DNA of 64,000 bases from Desulfitobacterium sp038181555 (GCF_038181555.1 NZ_JBBWUA010000002.1:186001-250000), one strand, 5' to 3'; positions 1-8,987 are shown, numbered from the stretch's first letter. The notes: a model not told the origin generated them from the letters alone. Program-made: numbers and translations.

Positions 1-123
1 GCGATCTCGAGGATCGGCCAGATCATGAAGGGCTTTTTGCATAAGCAAGTTTGCGTAGGCATTTTCTTCCTCAATGCGCATGAGAATCCGAACAGTCAAA
101 GCTCTTGCGGTTAGCTTATTCAT
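1..123 (-). CDS. rsmB: 16S rRNA (cytosine-C5) methyltransferase RsmB, N-terminal fragment
   Basis: Only the first 41 codons lie in the window; the rest runs off the left edge. The fragment begins MNKLTARALTVRILMRIEEE and resembles the NusB-like RNA-binding domain that opens RsmB/Sun, the enzyme that methylates a cytosine of 16S rRNA. Its ATG lies inside the last codons of fmt (8-nt overlap), so the two are translationally coupled, and fmt-rsmB is a common bacterial order. The catalytic domain is not visible, so the call rests on the N-terminus and context. Confidence 0.7.
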   Translation of the reverse strand, partial: MNKLTARALTVRILMRIEEENAYANLLMQKALHDLADPRDR

Positions 124-1084
124 GCTTGATCCATCCTTCGCCAAAGCCCTCTCCTACTTGGGCATGGCGCCCCAAGAAAAAGTCCCGAGCAGGCATGGTC
201 TTTTTTCCCGCCGGCTGAACTTCCGTCACCAAGATCAGTCCTTCCCCTGTTTGAACCAGCAACCCTTCTTGAGTATTATTGACAACTTCACCCGGTTTAG
301 GAGCTTTTAGAAAAGATTCCTTCGCTAATTCATGGGAGGCCTTTCTAGAAGTATGAACCTTGACCGTTTCTTCGCGAAAGGTCGTATAAGCACCCGGCCA
401 AGGATGCAGTCCGCGAATCTGATTATGAATCTCTTGGGCACTGCGTGTCCAATCAATCTTCTCATGTTCACGAGTAAGTAAAGAAGCATAGCGTGTCGGT
501 CCGCTCTGGGGAATACTCTGTAGCTCACCCATTTGAAGTTGCTCCAAGGTTGTGATGAGGAGCTCAGCTCCCTTGTGGGCCAGATTATCATGCAATTCTC
601 CGGTGGTAGTATCTTCCTCAATCGGGCTCTCGACTTTAAGGAGCATATCGCCCGTATCTAATCCGACATCCATCTGCATTGTTGTTACCCCGGTCCGTTG
701 ATCCCCTGCCAAGATGGCCCAGTGAATGGGGGCTGCACCACGCCAATCCGGCAAGAGAGAGGCATGAACATTGATACAGCCAAAGGACGGCAAGTCCAGA
801 ATTTCTTTGGATAAAATCTGGCCATAGGCCACGACGATAATGACTTCGGGGGCAAGCTCTCGCAACAGTTGTAGACTTTCGGGGTTTTTCACTTTTTGCG
901 GCTGGTAAACTGTAAGCCCCAGTTCTTGAGCTACTACCTTTATCGGACTAGGCTTCAGGGCCTTGCCCCGCCCCGAGGGACGATCGGGCTGAGTGAAAAC
1001 GCCCACCACTTCATGTCCGTGAGCTACTAAGGCTTGTAAGGTTGGAACGGCAAAGTCTGGCGTTCCCATGAAAACGAGTCGCAT
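116..1084 (-). CDS. fmt: methionyl-tRNA formyltransferase
   Basis: Transfers a formyl group from 10-formyl-tetrahydrofolate to initiator Met-tRNA in the cytoplasm. The 322 residues match the usual family length. The N-terminus MRLVFMGTPDFAVPTL is the family hallmark, HASLLPDWRGAAPIHWAI (about residues 107-124) carries the folate/catalytic region, and QMDVGLDTGDML follows; the C-terminal OB-like domain starts near residue 205. The ATG has a good site (GGAG about 8 nt upstream). It sits downstream of def after a 440-bp spacer and overlaps rsmB. Def removes the formyl group that Fmt adds, so the pair is functionally linked. Confidence 0.97.
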   Translation of the reverse strand: MRLVFMGTPDFAVPTLQALVAHGHEVVGVFTQPDRPSGRGKALKPSPIKVVAQELGLTVYQPQKVKNPESLQLLRELAPEVIIVVAYGQILSKEILDLPSFGCINVHASLLPDWRGAAPIHWAILAGDQRTGVTTMQMDVGLDTGDMLLKVESPIEEDTTTGELHDNLAHKGAELLITTLEQLQMGELQSIPQSGPTRYASLLTREHEKIDWTRSAQEIHNQIRGLHPWPGAYTTFREETVKVHTSRKASHELAKESFLKAPKPGEVVNNTQEGLLVQTGEGLILVTEVQPAGKKTMPARDFFLGRHAQVGEGFGEGWIKHE

Positions 1085-1173
1085 AGTGTGATTCTCCTAA
1101 CATCGATTATGGTTCTTTGAAGGGATCGGAATGTCTTTGAGTATATATAGCGGGATATGTAGGTTGTATCTCC

Positions 1174-1380
1174 AGGATTTTGCTTTACACCGTACGCTAA
1201 GTAAGCTGCGCGGACAAAACTAACGCTCAAGCTCTCCGCTCCGTCGGGTGCCCAGCCAATTCGCTCCTGCTCAATGGCTGGTTGGAAACGTCCTGTTTCC
1301 AACCCGACTCCGCTGCGCGCTTTTCGCGAAGTTTTGCTTCCGCTCGCTTAAAATCGCTCTCTTTTGTAAAGCAAAATCCT
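1174..1380. repeat. palindromic element with 16-bp terminal inverted repeats
   Basis: A perfect 16-bp inverted repeat, AGGATTTTGCTTTACA at 1174-1189 and its complement at 1365-1380, bounds about 207 bp between def and fmt. Further inside, the two arms still match imperfectly. Near the centre is a perfect 10-bp hairpin (1280-1289 with 1295-1304, loop of 5). No open frame of note is inside. It looks like a small non-autonomous repeat (MITE or REP type) or a large RNA foldback. No clear target-site duplication was seen. Confidence 0.5.
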
Positions 1381-1384
1381 TGGG

Positions 1385-1525
1385 TTGTTTTTCTAGTAAC
1401 CGCTTAAGCATCTGTCTTATGCATTGCTCAAGTATTGTTATAGCACTGCTCTAACACCTGCTCTAGTGCTGTTCTAACACTACCCCAGTATCTTCCCTAG
1501 TGCTGATCAAGTCTGTTTTGACGAA
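1385..1525. repeat. degenerate short repeats in the def-fmt spacer
   Basis: The remainder of the spacer holds several imperfect copies of a CTCTAGTGCTGTTCTAACAC-like unit, for example around 1423-1450 and 1459-1480, with further variants to about 1510. No gene, promoter or terminator is convincing here. Confidence 0.3.
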
Positions 1526-1978
1526 TTATCGCCGATATGTTTTTGCTGCTTTATCGACAAAGAGGACCCCTTCTAGGTGGTCAAGTTCATGCTGAAAGCA
1601 GCGAGCTAATAGGCCTGTTCCTTCGATGACTTGGCGCTCTCCTTTGCGGTTGAGGGCTTCGACTTTGACTTTGGCTGCTCGCTTCACTTGGCCTGTAATA
1701 CCAGGAATGCTTAGGCAGCCTTCATCATCGGTGTCTTCTCCTTCTGCCTCAAGAATGACGGGATTGATCAATTCTATGGGGCCATCTCCTACATCAACAA
1801 CCACGACCCGCTTGGAAACTCCGACCTGAGGAGCGGCTAAGCCTACTCCGTTGGCATCATAAAGTGTGTCCAGCATATTATCTAACAGCTTCACAATATT
1901 GGGTGTAATCTCTTTAACGGGAACTGCCTTGTCTCTCAACACGTCTGAACCTATCTCCACAATCTGATAAATTGCCAT
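1526..1978 (-). CDS. def: peptide deformylase
   Basis: Metalloenzyme that removes the N-formyl group from nascent proteins. All three family motifs are present in 150 residues: GVGLAAPQVG (about 45-54), EGCLS (about 86-90) with the metal-binding Cys, and HELDH (about 129-133) with the two metal-binding His and the catalytic Glu. The length is that of a short type 1 enzyme. The ATG follows a GAGAGGGG site. It lies 68 bp after priA and upstream of fmt, the usual priA-def-fmt order. Confidence 0.97.
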   Translation of the reverse strand: MAIYQIVEIGSDVLRDKAVPVKEITPNIVKLLDNMLDTLYDANGVGLAAPQVGVSKRVVVVDVGDGPIELINPVILEAEGEDTDDEGCLSIPGITGQVKRAAKVKVEALNRKGERQVIEGTGLLARCFQHELDHLEGVLFVDKAAKTYRR

Positions 1979-2046
1979 TTACCTTTTCCCCTCTCATATT
2001 ACTTGATATTCATTATATTACATGTCGCATTCCTGTGACAGAGCTC

Positions 2047-4344
2047 TTACATACTTAATGGATCCACTTCAATATTCAATTGGACCCCTGAACTGCTTGA
2101 ATCGTGAGCAAAGCGTTGCACCCCTTGATGCATAAATTCACGCATAAAATCGAGGCGTTTTCCTTTGATTGATACCTGCCAGCGATAGTGATTTTTTAAA
2201 CGCGGCATCACGGCGGGGGCTGGGCCGAGAATATCTAAAGAAGTATTCCCATTTTCATGAGACTCTAGTCCTTGATTTAAGGCATGGGCTAGACTATGTG
2301 CTCCCTTGATGACCCTTTCCTCCTTTTCGTGGGTCAGGGTTACGCGAATCACATGGGTGTAGGGCGGATAATTTCTTGCCTTGCGATAGCCGATCTCTTC
2401 CCAAAAGAAGCCCTTGAAGTTATGGTGAGAGGCTTGAATAATCGCCCGGTCTTCGGGTGCATAGGTCTGAATAACGACCTGTCCCGGTTTGTCACTACGC
2501 CCGGCCCGACCGGCCACTTGGGTTAGGAGCTGGAAGGTTCTCTCCCTTGCCCGGAAATCCGGCATGTTAAGCATTTGATCAGCTGCGATAACCCCCACCA
2601 ACGTTACATTGGGAAAATCCAAACCTTTGGCCATCATCTGGGTACCCACTAAAACATCTGCTTCTTGACGACGAAATCTTCCCAGGATTTCTCCATAGGC
2701 TTCCCTCGAACGGGTGGTGTCAAAATCTAAACGAAGAATTCTCGCCGACGGATAGAGACCTTTGATCTCCTCTTCAACACGCTGTGTCCCTTGGCCAAAA
2801 AAACGAATATAACGGCTACCGCATTCCGGGCAGGTTCGCGGGGGAATCTCTTCGTGATTGCAATAATGACAGCGCATGGAATTGCCTTGGGTGTGGTAGG
2901 TCAGGGCAATATCGCAGTGACTGCAGCGAACCACATAGCCGCACTCTCGGCACACAACAAAGGTAGAATAACCGCGGCGGTTTAAGAAGAGCATTCCCTG
3001 TTCACCCCGCTCCAAGGTCCCTCTGAGCTTATCTTGTAGAGAGAGGGAAAACATGCTGCGATTGCCTTTTATCAGTTCTTCTCGCATATCAACCACCTCC
3101 ACCGGTGGTAGCGGTCGGTTAGCGACCCGATTTCCCATGGTCAGCAGAGAAATCTTCCCCGTCTGGGCTGCGGCATAGGCTTCTAGGGAAGGGGTAGCAC
3201 TGCCCAAAAGCACAACTCCCCCGAGCTGTTCCATACGCTTGCGGGCAACATTTCGAGCATGGTATTTGGGGTTTTCTTCCTGATGGTAAGCACCTTCATG
3301 CTCTTCATCTAAAATAATCAGGCGCAGATTGGGAAGAGGCGCAAAGACAGCAGAGCGAGCACCGATGACAACCCTGACTTTACCCTGCAAAATATCTTGC
3401 CAAGCCTTAGCCTTTTCACTGGCCTGCAGACCGGAGTGCAACACAATCAGCTGGTCACCAAAGTGCTCACGAAAATATCTAGCGATCTGCGAGGTGAGAG
3501 ATATCTCAGGCACAAGTAGAATAGCCGAGCCACCTTGAGCTAATACTTCGCCGATAATTCGCTGGTAAACTTCCGTCTTGCCACTCCCAGTGATGCCGTG
3601 CAAGAGCATGGTTTCATACTGCTGCTTAGCTAAAGCCTCCATGACCTTTTGGCATACCAACCCTTGTTCAGGAGTGAGTACCCGCCGATAATCCGCAGGT
3701 AGCTTTTTGCTATCGTTAGCCTTCACCTCATCAGCCTCAGCTGTGACTCCACTTGTAAGAGCCTTTTGTACACTCTGAGGAACCCCAGAGGTAAAGCGAG
3801 ACTCCAGCTTGAGCCATCCTTGCTTGGCTAACTGCTCAACTTGATTTTTATTCAGTCCTGATCGTTTGAGATATATACTCAGAGACAAGGCCTTATTTCG
3901 CGATCTAAAGAGTACTGCCAAGGCGTTATAGGTGTCCGGATCGAGAATCTGTAGAGTTTTAACATCTTCATCTTCTTTGGTGGCAATGGGGATAACCCAC
4001 TCCTCCACTTTACCTTTTAAGAGGGGCCAAACCGTGTGAAGACTTTGCGCAATAGAACAAATCGTCGTCTCTGCTAACCACAGAGCTAATTCAATTAGAT
4101 CCTCTGGGATAGTTTCCATATGTCCGACAATACTTAAAATCGGTTTGATTGCGCCGTCAGAAACCCCTAGAGGCAAGTCATTAGTCAAACGGACTACAAC
4201 TCCCTGAACCTGACGATAGTTCAAGGGCACAAGGACCCTCATACCTCGCTTCAGAGCCATGTCCGTAGGTATACGATAATGAAACACTTGATCAAGGCGA
4301 CGATTAGCCACATCGACAAGAACCTCTGCATAATGCAATTTCAT
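2047..4344 (-). CDS. priA: primosomal protein N' (replication restart helicase PriA)
   Basis: Superfamily 2 3'-5' DNA helicase that recognises stalled forks and reloads the replicative helicase. From the chosen ATG it has 765 residues. It shows the N-terminal DNA-binding region (YAEVLVDVANRRLDQVFHY), Walker A GITGSGKTE, Walker B with DEEH, the helicase motif LLGSATPS, and paired zinc-binding cysteines (CRECGYVVRCSHC, CHYCN, CPECGS) in the middle of the helicase core. The exact start is uncertain: an in-frame ATG lies 9 nt upstream at 4353, and GGAGG is best spaced for a TTG at 4338. It heads the priA-def-fmt-rsmB run. Confidence 0.96.
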   Translation of the reverse strand: MKLHYAEVLVDVANRRLDQVFHYRIPTDMALKRGMRVLVPLNYRQVQGVVVRLTNDLPLGVSDGAIKPILSIVGHMETIPEDLIELALWLAETTICSIAQSLHTVWPLLKGKVEEWVIPIATKEDEDVKTLQILDPDTYNALAVLFRSRNKALSLSIYLKRSGLNKNQVEQLAKQGWLKLESRFTSGVPQSVQKALTSGVTAEADEVKANDSKKLPADYRRVLTPEQGLVCQKVMEALAKQQYETMLLHGITGSGKTEVYQRIIGEVLAQGGSAILLVPEISLTSQIARYFREHFGDQLIVLHSGLQASEKAKAWQDILQGKVRVVIGARSAVFAPLPNLRLIILDEEHEGAYHQEENPKYHARNVARKRMEQLGGVVLLGSATPSLEAYAAAQTGKISLLTMGNRVANRPLPPVEVVDMREELIKGNRSMFSLSLQDKLRGTLERGEQGMLFLNRRGYSTFVVCRECGYVVRCSHCDIALTYHTQGNSMRCHYCNHEEIPPRTCPECGSRYIRFFGQGTQRVEEEIKGLYPSARILRLDFDTTRSREAYGEILGRFRRQEADVLVGTQMMAKGLDFPNVTLVGVIAADQMLNMPDFRARERTFQLLTQVAGRAGRSDKPGQVVIQTYAPEDRAIIQASHHNFKGFFWEEIGYRKARNYPPYTHVIRVTLTHEKEERVIKGAHSLAHALNQGLESHENGNTSLDILGPAPAVMPRLKNHYRWQVSIKGKRLDFMREFMHQGVQRFAHDSSSSGVQLNIEVDPLSM

Positions 4345-4516
4345 CGCCTCCATTGGGTCATTCTATTTTTATTCCTAACTTACATTTTAACATAGATGAA
4401 GAATTGTCGGTATAGACCCCTTATGACCAATATCCTGAAAAATCAATAAAGGGATGCTGGTCTACCCAACATCCCGGAACCTAAATCCTATCTTCTTTTC
4501 TGATTATCTTCCTACT

Positions 4517-4837
4517 TTATACTACCGTGACTGCTGTCCCAGAGACGCTGACCATGAGCATACTGCCACTTTGGCCCACAACTTCATAATCGATATCTAC
4601 CCCAACTACAGCATTAGCCCCCAGATGAGCCGCATTTTGTTGCATTTCTTGAAAAGCGATTTCTCGAGCATCTTGAAGCTTTTCTTCATAGGCCCCCGAA
4701 CGACCGCCAATAATATCAGTAATACTGGCGAACACGTCACGGACCACATTGGCACCCATAATGGCCTCCCCCGTAACAATTCCATGGTAGGACTGGATTT
4801 TTCGCCCATCGATATTGGGAGTTGTCGTCATAATCAT
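4517..4837 (-). CDS. YbjQ/UPF0145 family protein
   Basis: A 106-residue protein of the YbjQ (DUF74) family, a small fold that assembles into rings; its biochemical role is not settled. Typical features are the N-terminal TPNIDGRKI, the central GEAIMGANVVRDVFASITDIIGG region, and LGANAVVGVDIDYE before a hydrophobic C-terminal strand. The ATG at 4837 has a strong AAGGAGGT site 7 nt upstream. It is a single gene between priA and the divergent uracil permease, with no visible operon partner. Confidence 0.9.
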   Translation of the reverse strand: MIMTTTPNIDGRKIQSYHGIVTGEAIMGANVVRDVFASITDIIGGRSGAYEEKLQDAREIAFQEMQQNAAHLGANAVVGVDIDYEVVGQSGSMLMVSVSGTAVTVV

Positions 4838-5086
4838 ACTATGTACCTCCTTGTTAATCAGTTATCAGTATGTCTTGTTATCCGGTATTTGACAGGAACT
4901 AATTCTCTGAAACTTATTTGATTCCTTCTTTTTGGAATTCCAAGGCACTGATTTGGTTTCGATCATCTACTCCTTAATTTTCTATTCTCCCTTCTCCTTA
5001 TTTTCCCATTCCATACATATTTTATTATGATTACCATAAGGAATACTATTGATATGAGTCTCACGAAAAATATCGTGAAAAATCTC

Positions 5087-5116
5087 TTGCCAAACTAATT
5101 TTAACTATGCTATGCT
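5087..5116 (+). promoter_or_regulatory. probable promoter of the uracil permease leader
   Basis: TTGCCA at 5087-5092 and TATGCT at 5111-5116 are 18 bp apart and lie just ahead of the PyrR leader. The rest of the 4838-5086 spacer is A+T-rich with no gene. Confidence 0.55.
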
Positions 5117-5144
5117 CTAAACAAGGTAAATATTCTATGACCTT

Positions 5145-5203
5145 TAAATTAGTCCCGTGAGGCTAAGAAGGAAATGGCGTACCATGATGATGTTGACATG
5201 GGC
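5145..5203 (+). promoter_or_regulatory. PyrR-binding attenuator leader of the uracil permease gene
   Basis: AGTCCCGTGAGGCTAAGAAGG at about 5151-5171 matches the PyrR-binding loop known from Bacillus pyr leaders. It precedes a terminator hairpin. By analogy, UMP-bound PyrR would hold the anti-antiterminator and end transcription when pyrimidines are plentiful. The same element recurs before pyrR and pyrB in this window. Confidence 0.8.
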
Positions 5204-5241
5204 ACCTCTTTCTTGCTTGCGGGCAAGGAAGAGGTTTTTTG
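5204..5241 (+). terminator. attenuator terminator before the uracil permease gene
   Basis: A 13-bp stem (ACCTCTTTCTTGC against GCAAGGAAGAGGT, one G-U pair) with a 6-nt loop is followed by six T. It ends about 25 bp before the start codon. Confidence 0.85.
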
Positions 5242-5266
5242 TTGTGAATGAAAAGGAGGCTAACCC

Positions 5267-6508
5267 ATGATCAAAGAAGTTCAGATTCATGAAAGACTTT
5301 CCCTTGCCCAAACGATTCCTCTCGGCTTGCAGCATGTCTTTGCAATGTTTGGAGCCACAGTCCTCGTGCCCTTTTTAACTGGCTTAAGCCCAGCCATCGC
5401 TCTCCTTTCCTCAGGAATCGGCACGATCATTTTCCTCCTCTTAACTAAAAGCATGATCCCAGCTTACTTAGGTTCTTCCTTTGCTTACATTGCTGCTTTG
5501 ACTTATTTTGTTAAGGATCAGAATAATTTAGCTGCGGCTATGGGCGGAGCACTTGTCATCGGTATTATATATATCATCCTTTTCGCGCTCATGAGCGTTT
5601 TTGGTAGCGCATGGATTCATAAGATCGTTCCTTCAGTGGTGGCCGGCCCGGTTGTAGCCATTATTGGTTTAAGCTTAACCCCAGTCGCTGCAGGCATGTC
5701 GGCTAACAACTGGTATATCGCTATATTTACCCTCGGCGTGACCGTTTTTCTGAGTACTTATGCCAAGGGCTTCTTAAAAATCATTCCGATTCTGTCCGGA
5801 ATTATCATCGGTTACATTGTCGCTGCTTTCGCCGGTTTAGTCGACTTCACCGGGGTAACTGCTTCCGTAGCTTCCCTAGATAAAATTATTGCTTCACCTA
5901 TCAATGCTGACACATGGGCAATGCCAAGCTTGAATAAGGCTGCGATCCTGATGTTTGCCCCTCTGGCTTTTGTCACTATCATCGAAGACCTTGGCCATAT
6001 GATTGTGCTGGGCAATATCACCCACTCAGATCCTATCGAGAAACCTGGCTTCAATAGAGTGTTACTGGGCAATGGCCTCGCTACCGGCATCGCCAGCTTC
6101 TTAGGTGGCCCCCCGGTAACCACTTACGGCGAAAACATCGGCGTCCTTGCCGTTACGCGAGTCTATAGCACCTTTAACATCTGGGTAGCCGCTATTATCG
6201 CCATCATCCTTAGTTTCGTCAGCCCCCTCCAAGCCTTGATTATGTCCATCCCCACAGCCGTCATGGGCGGCGTCTCCCTCTACCTCTTCGGTATGATTGG
6301 AGTCACTGGTCTGCGTACCCTGATTGAGGCGCAAGTGGATTTCTCCAAGAGCAAGAACCTAATCATCGCTTCGGTGATCTTTGCCGTCGGTATCGGGGTC
6401 TCCAGTCACGGTGTTGCCTATGCGACTTTAGCCGGAATTATCCTCAATCTCATCCTTCGGGAAGAAAAAGAGGATCAAGCGACAATTCAAAAAGAAGTAG
6501 CTAAGTAA
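5267..6508 (+). CDS. uraA: uracil permease (NCS2 family)
   Basis: Membrane carrier that imports uracil, 413 residues, hydrophobic along its length with many transmembrane helices. Family markers are QHVFAMFGATVLVPFLTGL near the N-terminus, VTIIEDLGHMIVLGN (about 234-248) and GGPPVTTYGENIGVLAVTRV (about 280-299), the substrate-site region of UraA-type carriers. The ATG has AAAAGGAGG upstream. The PyrR attenuator in its leader supports uracil rather than xanthine as substrate and ties uptake to the pyr operon some 37 kb away. The gene could equally be called pyrP. Confidence 0.95.
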   Translation: MIKEVQIHERLSLAQTIPLGLQHVFAMFGATVLVPFLTGLSPAIALLSSGIGTIIFLLLTKSMIPAYLGSSFAYIAALTYFVKDQNNLAAAMGGALVIGIIYIILFALMSVFGSAWIHKIVPSVVAGPVVAIIGLSLTPVAAGMSANNWYIAIFTLGVTVFLSTYAKGFLKIIPILSGIIIGYIVAAFAGLVDFTGVTASVASLDKIIASPINADTWAMPSLNKAAILMFAPLAFVTIIEDLGHMIVLGNITHSDPIEKPGFNRVLLGNGLATGIASFLGGPPVTTYGENIGVLAVTRVYSTFNIWVAAIIAIILSFVSPLQALIMSIPTAVMGGVSLYLFGMIGVTGLRTLIEAQVDFSKSKNLIIASVIFAVGIGVSSHGVAYATLAGIILNLILREEKEDQATIQKEVAK

Positions 6509-6554
6509 ACGACTTAAATCTGGATAATTTTAGAATTGAATCCTTTATATATAG

Positions 6555-6593
6555 GGGGCATCGCAAACTACTTAGAGTAGTTTGCGATGCCCC
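6555..6593 (+). terminator. terminator-like hairpin after the uracil permease gene
   Basis: Perfect 16-bp stem (GGGGCATCGCAAACTA with its complement), 7-nt loop, followed by a weak T-rich tail. Confidence 0.7.
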
Positions 6594-6709
6594 TACTTTA
6601 TCTTTGCCTTAAAGAATTGGGATTTCCCGATAATAAAATGATATAATACAACCTGTTATGATCTAAACAACTATTAAGGCCTACAATTCGTGAAAGGAAA
6701 CCATTATAA

Positions 6710-7180
6710 GTGAACGATACTTTAATAGTTTATTACTCACTTTTTGGCAACACAAAGAACTTAGCTTTAGAAATAGCTAAGCAGACTGGTGGCACAATCA
6801 GGGAGCTTGTTCCTGATAAAAAATATTCTTTTGACTATAACACAGCTGCTAAAGAGGTAAGGAATGAGATTTCGAGAGGATTTTGCCCAAAGCTCATTCG
6901 CGGAAATGAATCGATCGATGGTTATCAGACAATCTTTATCGGTACGCCAAACTGGTTTAAAACAGTAGCTCCGCCCGTTTTGAGTTTTCTTAAACAATTT
7001 GATTTTACTGGTAAGACAGTAATCCCCTTTTGCACTCATGGTGGCGGAGGATTCTGCCAAATTGAAGATGATATAGCTAAGGAGTGTCCAAAAGCTACCA
7101 TCTTGCCCGGAATTGCTACCAATGGTTCCGTTGATTCGGAAGATATTACCCGGTGGCTCGAAACAGTTTCCAGCAACTAG
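6710..7180 (+). CDS. flavodoxin family protein
   Basis: Small FMN protein for one- or two-electron transfer in the cytoplasm, 156 residues. It has the flavodoxin phosphate loop YSLFGNT (about 9-15), the second flavin loop IGTPNWFKTVAPPV (about 77-90), and CTHGGGGF (about 108-115) near the isoalloxazine. The start is a GTG at 6710 with GAAAGGAAA about 8 nt ahead. It stands alone between two terminator-like hairpins, so its redox partner is unknown. It could serve a radical SAM or reductase partner elsewhere. Confidence 0.9.
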   Translation: MNDTLIVYYSLFGNTKNLALEIAKQTGGTIRELVPDKKYSFDYNTAAKEVRNEISRGFCPKLIRGNESIDGYQTIFIGTPNWFKTVAPPVLSFLKQFDFTGKTVIPFCTHGGGGFCQIEDDIAKECPKATILPGIATNGSVDSEDITRWLETVSSN

Positions 7181-7274
7181 AAATTCGCTTTATATAAAGC
7201 AATAACTAAATCAGCTAATCTATGCAAAGATGGCAAATAGCAAGTATATACATAACTTTTCAGGAGGTATAGTC

Positions 7275-8882
7275 ATGATATTTGATCCCTTATACTACCC
7301 TTATGCTTCAAAACGGTTACTTAACTATGCTAGCCGCGGGATGGTGGCTACCTCCCAAGCACTGGCCGCTCAAGCAGGCTTGGACATCCTCAAAAAAGGC
7401 GGGAACGCCATCGACGCAGCTATCGCTACCGCAGCTTGTCTGACCGTCGTGGAACCTACCTCTAACGGTATTGGTGGCGATGCTTTTGCTTTAGTCTGGA
7501 CTAAAGGACAGCTTCATGGACTTAATGCCAGTGGTACAGCACCGGCTTCCCTCTCCGGCCAAGATTTAATCAAAAAGGGCTATAGTGAAATGCCGCAATA
7601 TGGCTGGATTCCTGTTACCGTGCCGGGAGCACCTTCAGCCTGGGCTGCTTTAGCAGAGCGTTTTGGTCGACTACCTTTAACCGAAACTCTAAAGCCGGCC
7701 ATCGAATATGCAGAACAAGGCTACCCTGTATCCCCGATTCTCGGCCACAATTGGCAGATAGCCTACGAGAAATGCTCCCATGATCTCAAGGGAGAAGAGT
7801 ATGCCCCTTGGTTTGAAACCTTCGCTCCCCAAGGACGAGCTCCCTTCATTGGCGAAGTGTGGCGTTCCCCAGATCATGCCCATACCTTGACGAAAATCGC
7901 TGAGAGTAACGCTCAGGCCTTTTATAAAGGAGAGTTAGCCGATCAAATCGATGCTTTCTCCCAAAAATTTGGCGGTTATCTTCGCAAAGCGGACTTAGAG
8001 GAATACCAACCCTTATGGGTAGATCCCATCAGCGTCAATTATCGGGGCTATGACGTCTGGGAGATTCCCCCCAACGGCCATGGCTTAGTCGCCCTTATGG
8101 CACTGAACATTCTCAAAGGCTTTGAATTCACTGATAAAGATTGTATCGATACATTTCACAAACAAATTGAAGCTATTAAACTGGCTTATGTGGACGGGCG
8201 CAAATATATCGCCGATCCACGGGATATGGGTGTTAAGGTAAATGATCTCCTTTCCGAAGGGTATGCGTTAGAACGTCGTAAGCTTATCGGTAAAACTGCC
8301 CTTCTCCCAGAGCCAGGAACTCCTCCTAAAGGCGGAACCGTTTACTTAGCTACTGCAGATAACGAAGGTAACATGGTTTCCATGATCCAGAGCAATTATA
8401 TGGACTTTGGTTCAGGCTTAGTGGTTCCCGGAACCGGCATCAACCTACATAATCGGGGCAACAACTTCTCCTTAGATCCTCATCACGCTAATTTCTTAGA
8501 GCCAAGGAAGCGTCCTTACCACACCATCATCCCCGGGTTCCTTACTAAAGCCGGAAGAGCGGTGGGACCCTTTGGGGTCATGGGTGGCTTTATGCAGCCT
8601 CAAGGCCATGTGCAGGTACTGATGAATGCCATTGACTTCAACCTAAATCCCCAAGCAGCCTTAGATGCCCCCCGCTTTCTTTGGAACAAAGACCGCCATG
8701 TTCAGGTGGAACGTTCCTTCCCCCATCATATCGCCGATGCTTTATGTCGCATGGGCCATGATATTGAATGGAGCGGCAATACCGGTCTGTTCGGACGAGG
8801 GCAGATTGTGTGGCGCGATGAAAATGATGTGTTAATAGGCGCCACCGAACAACGAACTGATGGCGTCGTAGCCACTTGGTAA
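7275..8882 (+). CDS. gamma-glutamyltransferase-like N-terminal-nucleophile hydrolase
   Basis: Member of the gamma-glutamyltranspeptidase family, self-cleaving enzymes that act on gamma-glutamyl amides such as glutathione. The 535 residues contain GGNAIDAAIATAACLTVVEPTSNGIGGDAFALVW near the N-terminus, the likely processing site GGTVYLATAD with the nucleophile Thr, and GGFMQPQGHVQVLMN near the C-terminus. No signal peptide is seen, so it resembles the cytoplasmic YwrD-type branch and its substrate is open. The start at 7275 is chosen for the AGGAGG 7 nt upstream; an in-frame ATG at 7230 lacks such a site. Confidence 0.88.
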   Translation: MIFDPLYYPYASKRLLNYASRGMVATSQALAAQAGLDILKKGGNAIDAAIATAACLTVVEPTSNGIGGDAFALVWTKGQLHGLNASGTAPASLSGQDLIKKGYSEMPQYGWIPVTVPGAPSAWAALAERFGRLPLTETLKPAIEYAEQGYPVSPILGHNWQIAYEKCSHDLKGEEYAPWFETFAPQGRAPFIGEVWRSPDHAHTLTKIAESNAQAFYKGELADQIDAFSQKFGGYLRKADLEEYQPLWVDPISVNYRGYDVWEIPPNGHGLVALMALNILKGFEFTDKDCIDTFHKQIEAIKLAYVDGRKYIADPRDMGVKVNDLLSEGYALERRKLIGKTALLPEPGTPPKGGTVYLATADNEGNMVSMIQSNYMDFGSGLVVPGTGINLHNRGNNFSLDPHHANFLEPRKRPYHTIIPGFLTKAGRAVGPFGVMGGFMQPQGHVQVLMNAIDFNLNPQAALDAPRFLWNKDRHVQVERSFPHHIADALCRMGHDIEWSGNTGLFGRGQIVWRDENDVLIGATEQRTDGVVATW

Positions 8883-8898
8883 AGGTGAAATCTGACAA

Positions 8899-8935
8899 AG
8901 AGCGCGCAAGAACTAAGACTTGCGCGCTCTTCAAA
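8899..8935 (+). terminator. terminator after the gamma-glutamyltransferase-like gene
   Basis: Perfect 12-bp stem AGAGCGCGCAAG / CTTGCGCGCTCT with an 8-nt loop; the tail is only moderately T-rich. Confidence 0.7.
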
Positions 8936-8987
8936 ATTTAAAATATAGAACTGGAATAAATTTGTATTCAAAGCATTAAGATTATTG

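Noticed and set aside
4454..4921. Open frame of 155 codons on the plus strand opposite the YbjQ gene
   Set aside because: It lies over the YbjQ gene, has no ribosome site and no family-like composition; YbjQ has a strong AAGGAGGT.
5144..5335. Open frame on the minus strand over the uracil permease leader
   Set aside because: It covers the PyrR attenuator and the start of the permease gene; composition reflects the hairpin.
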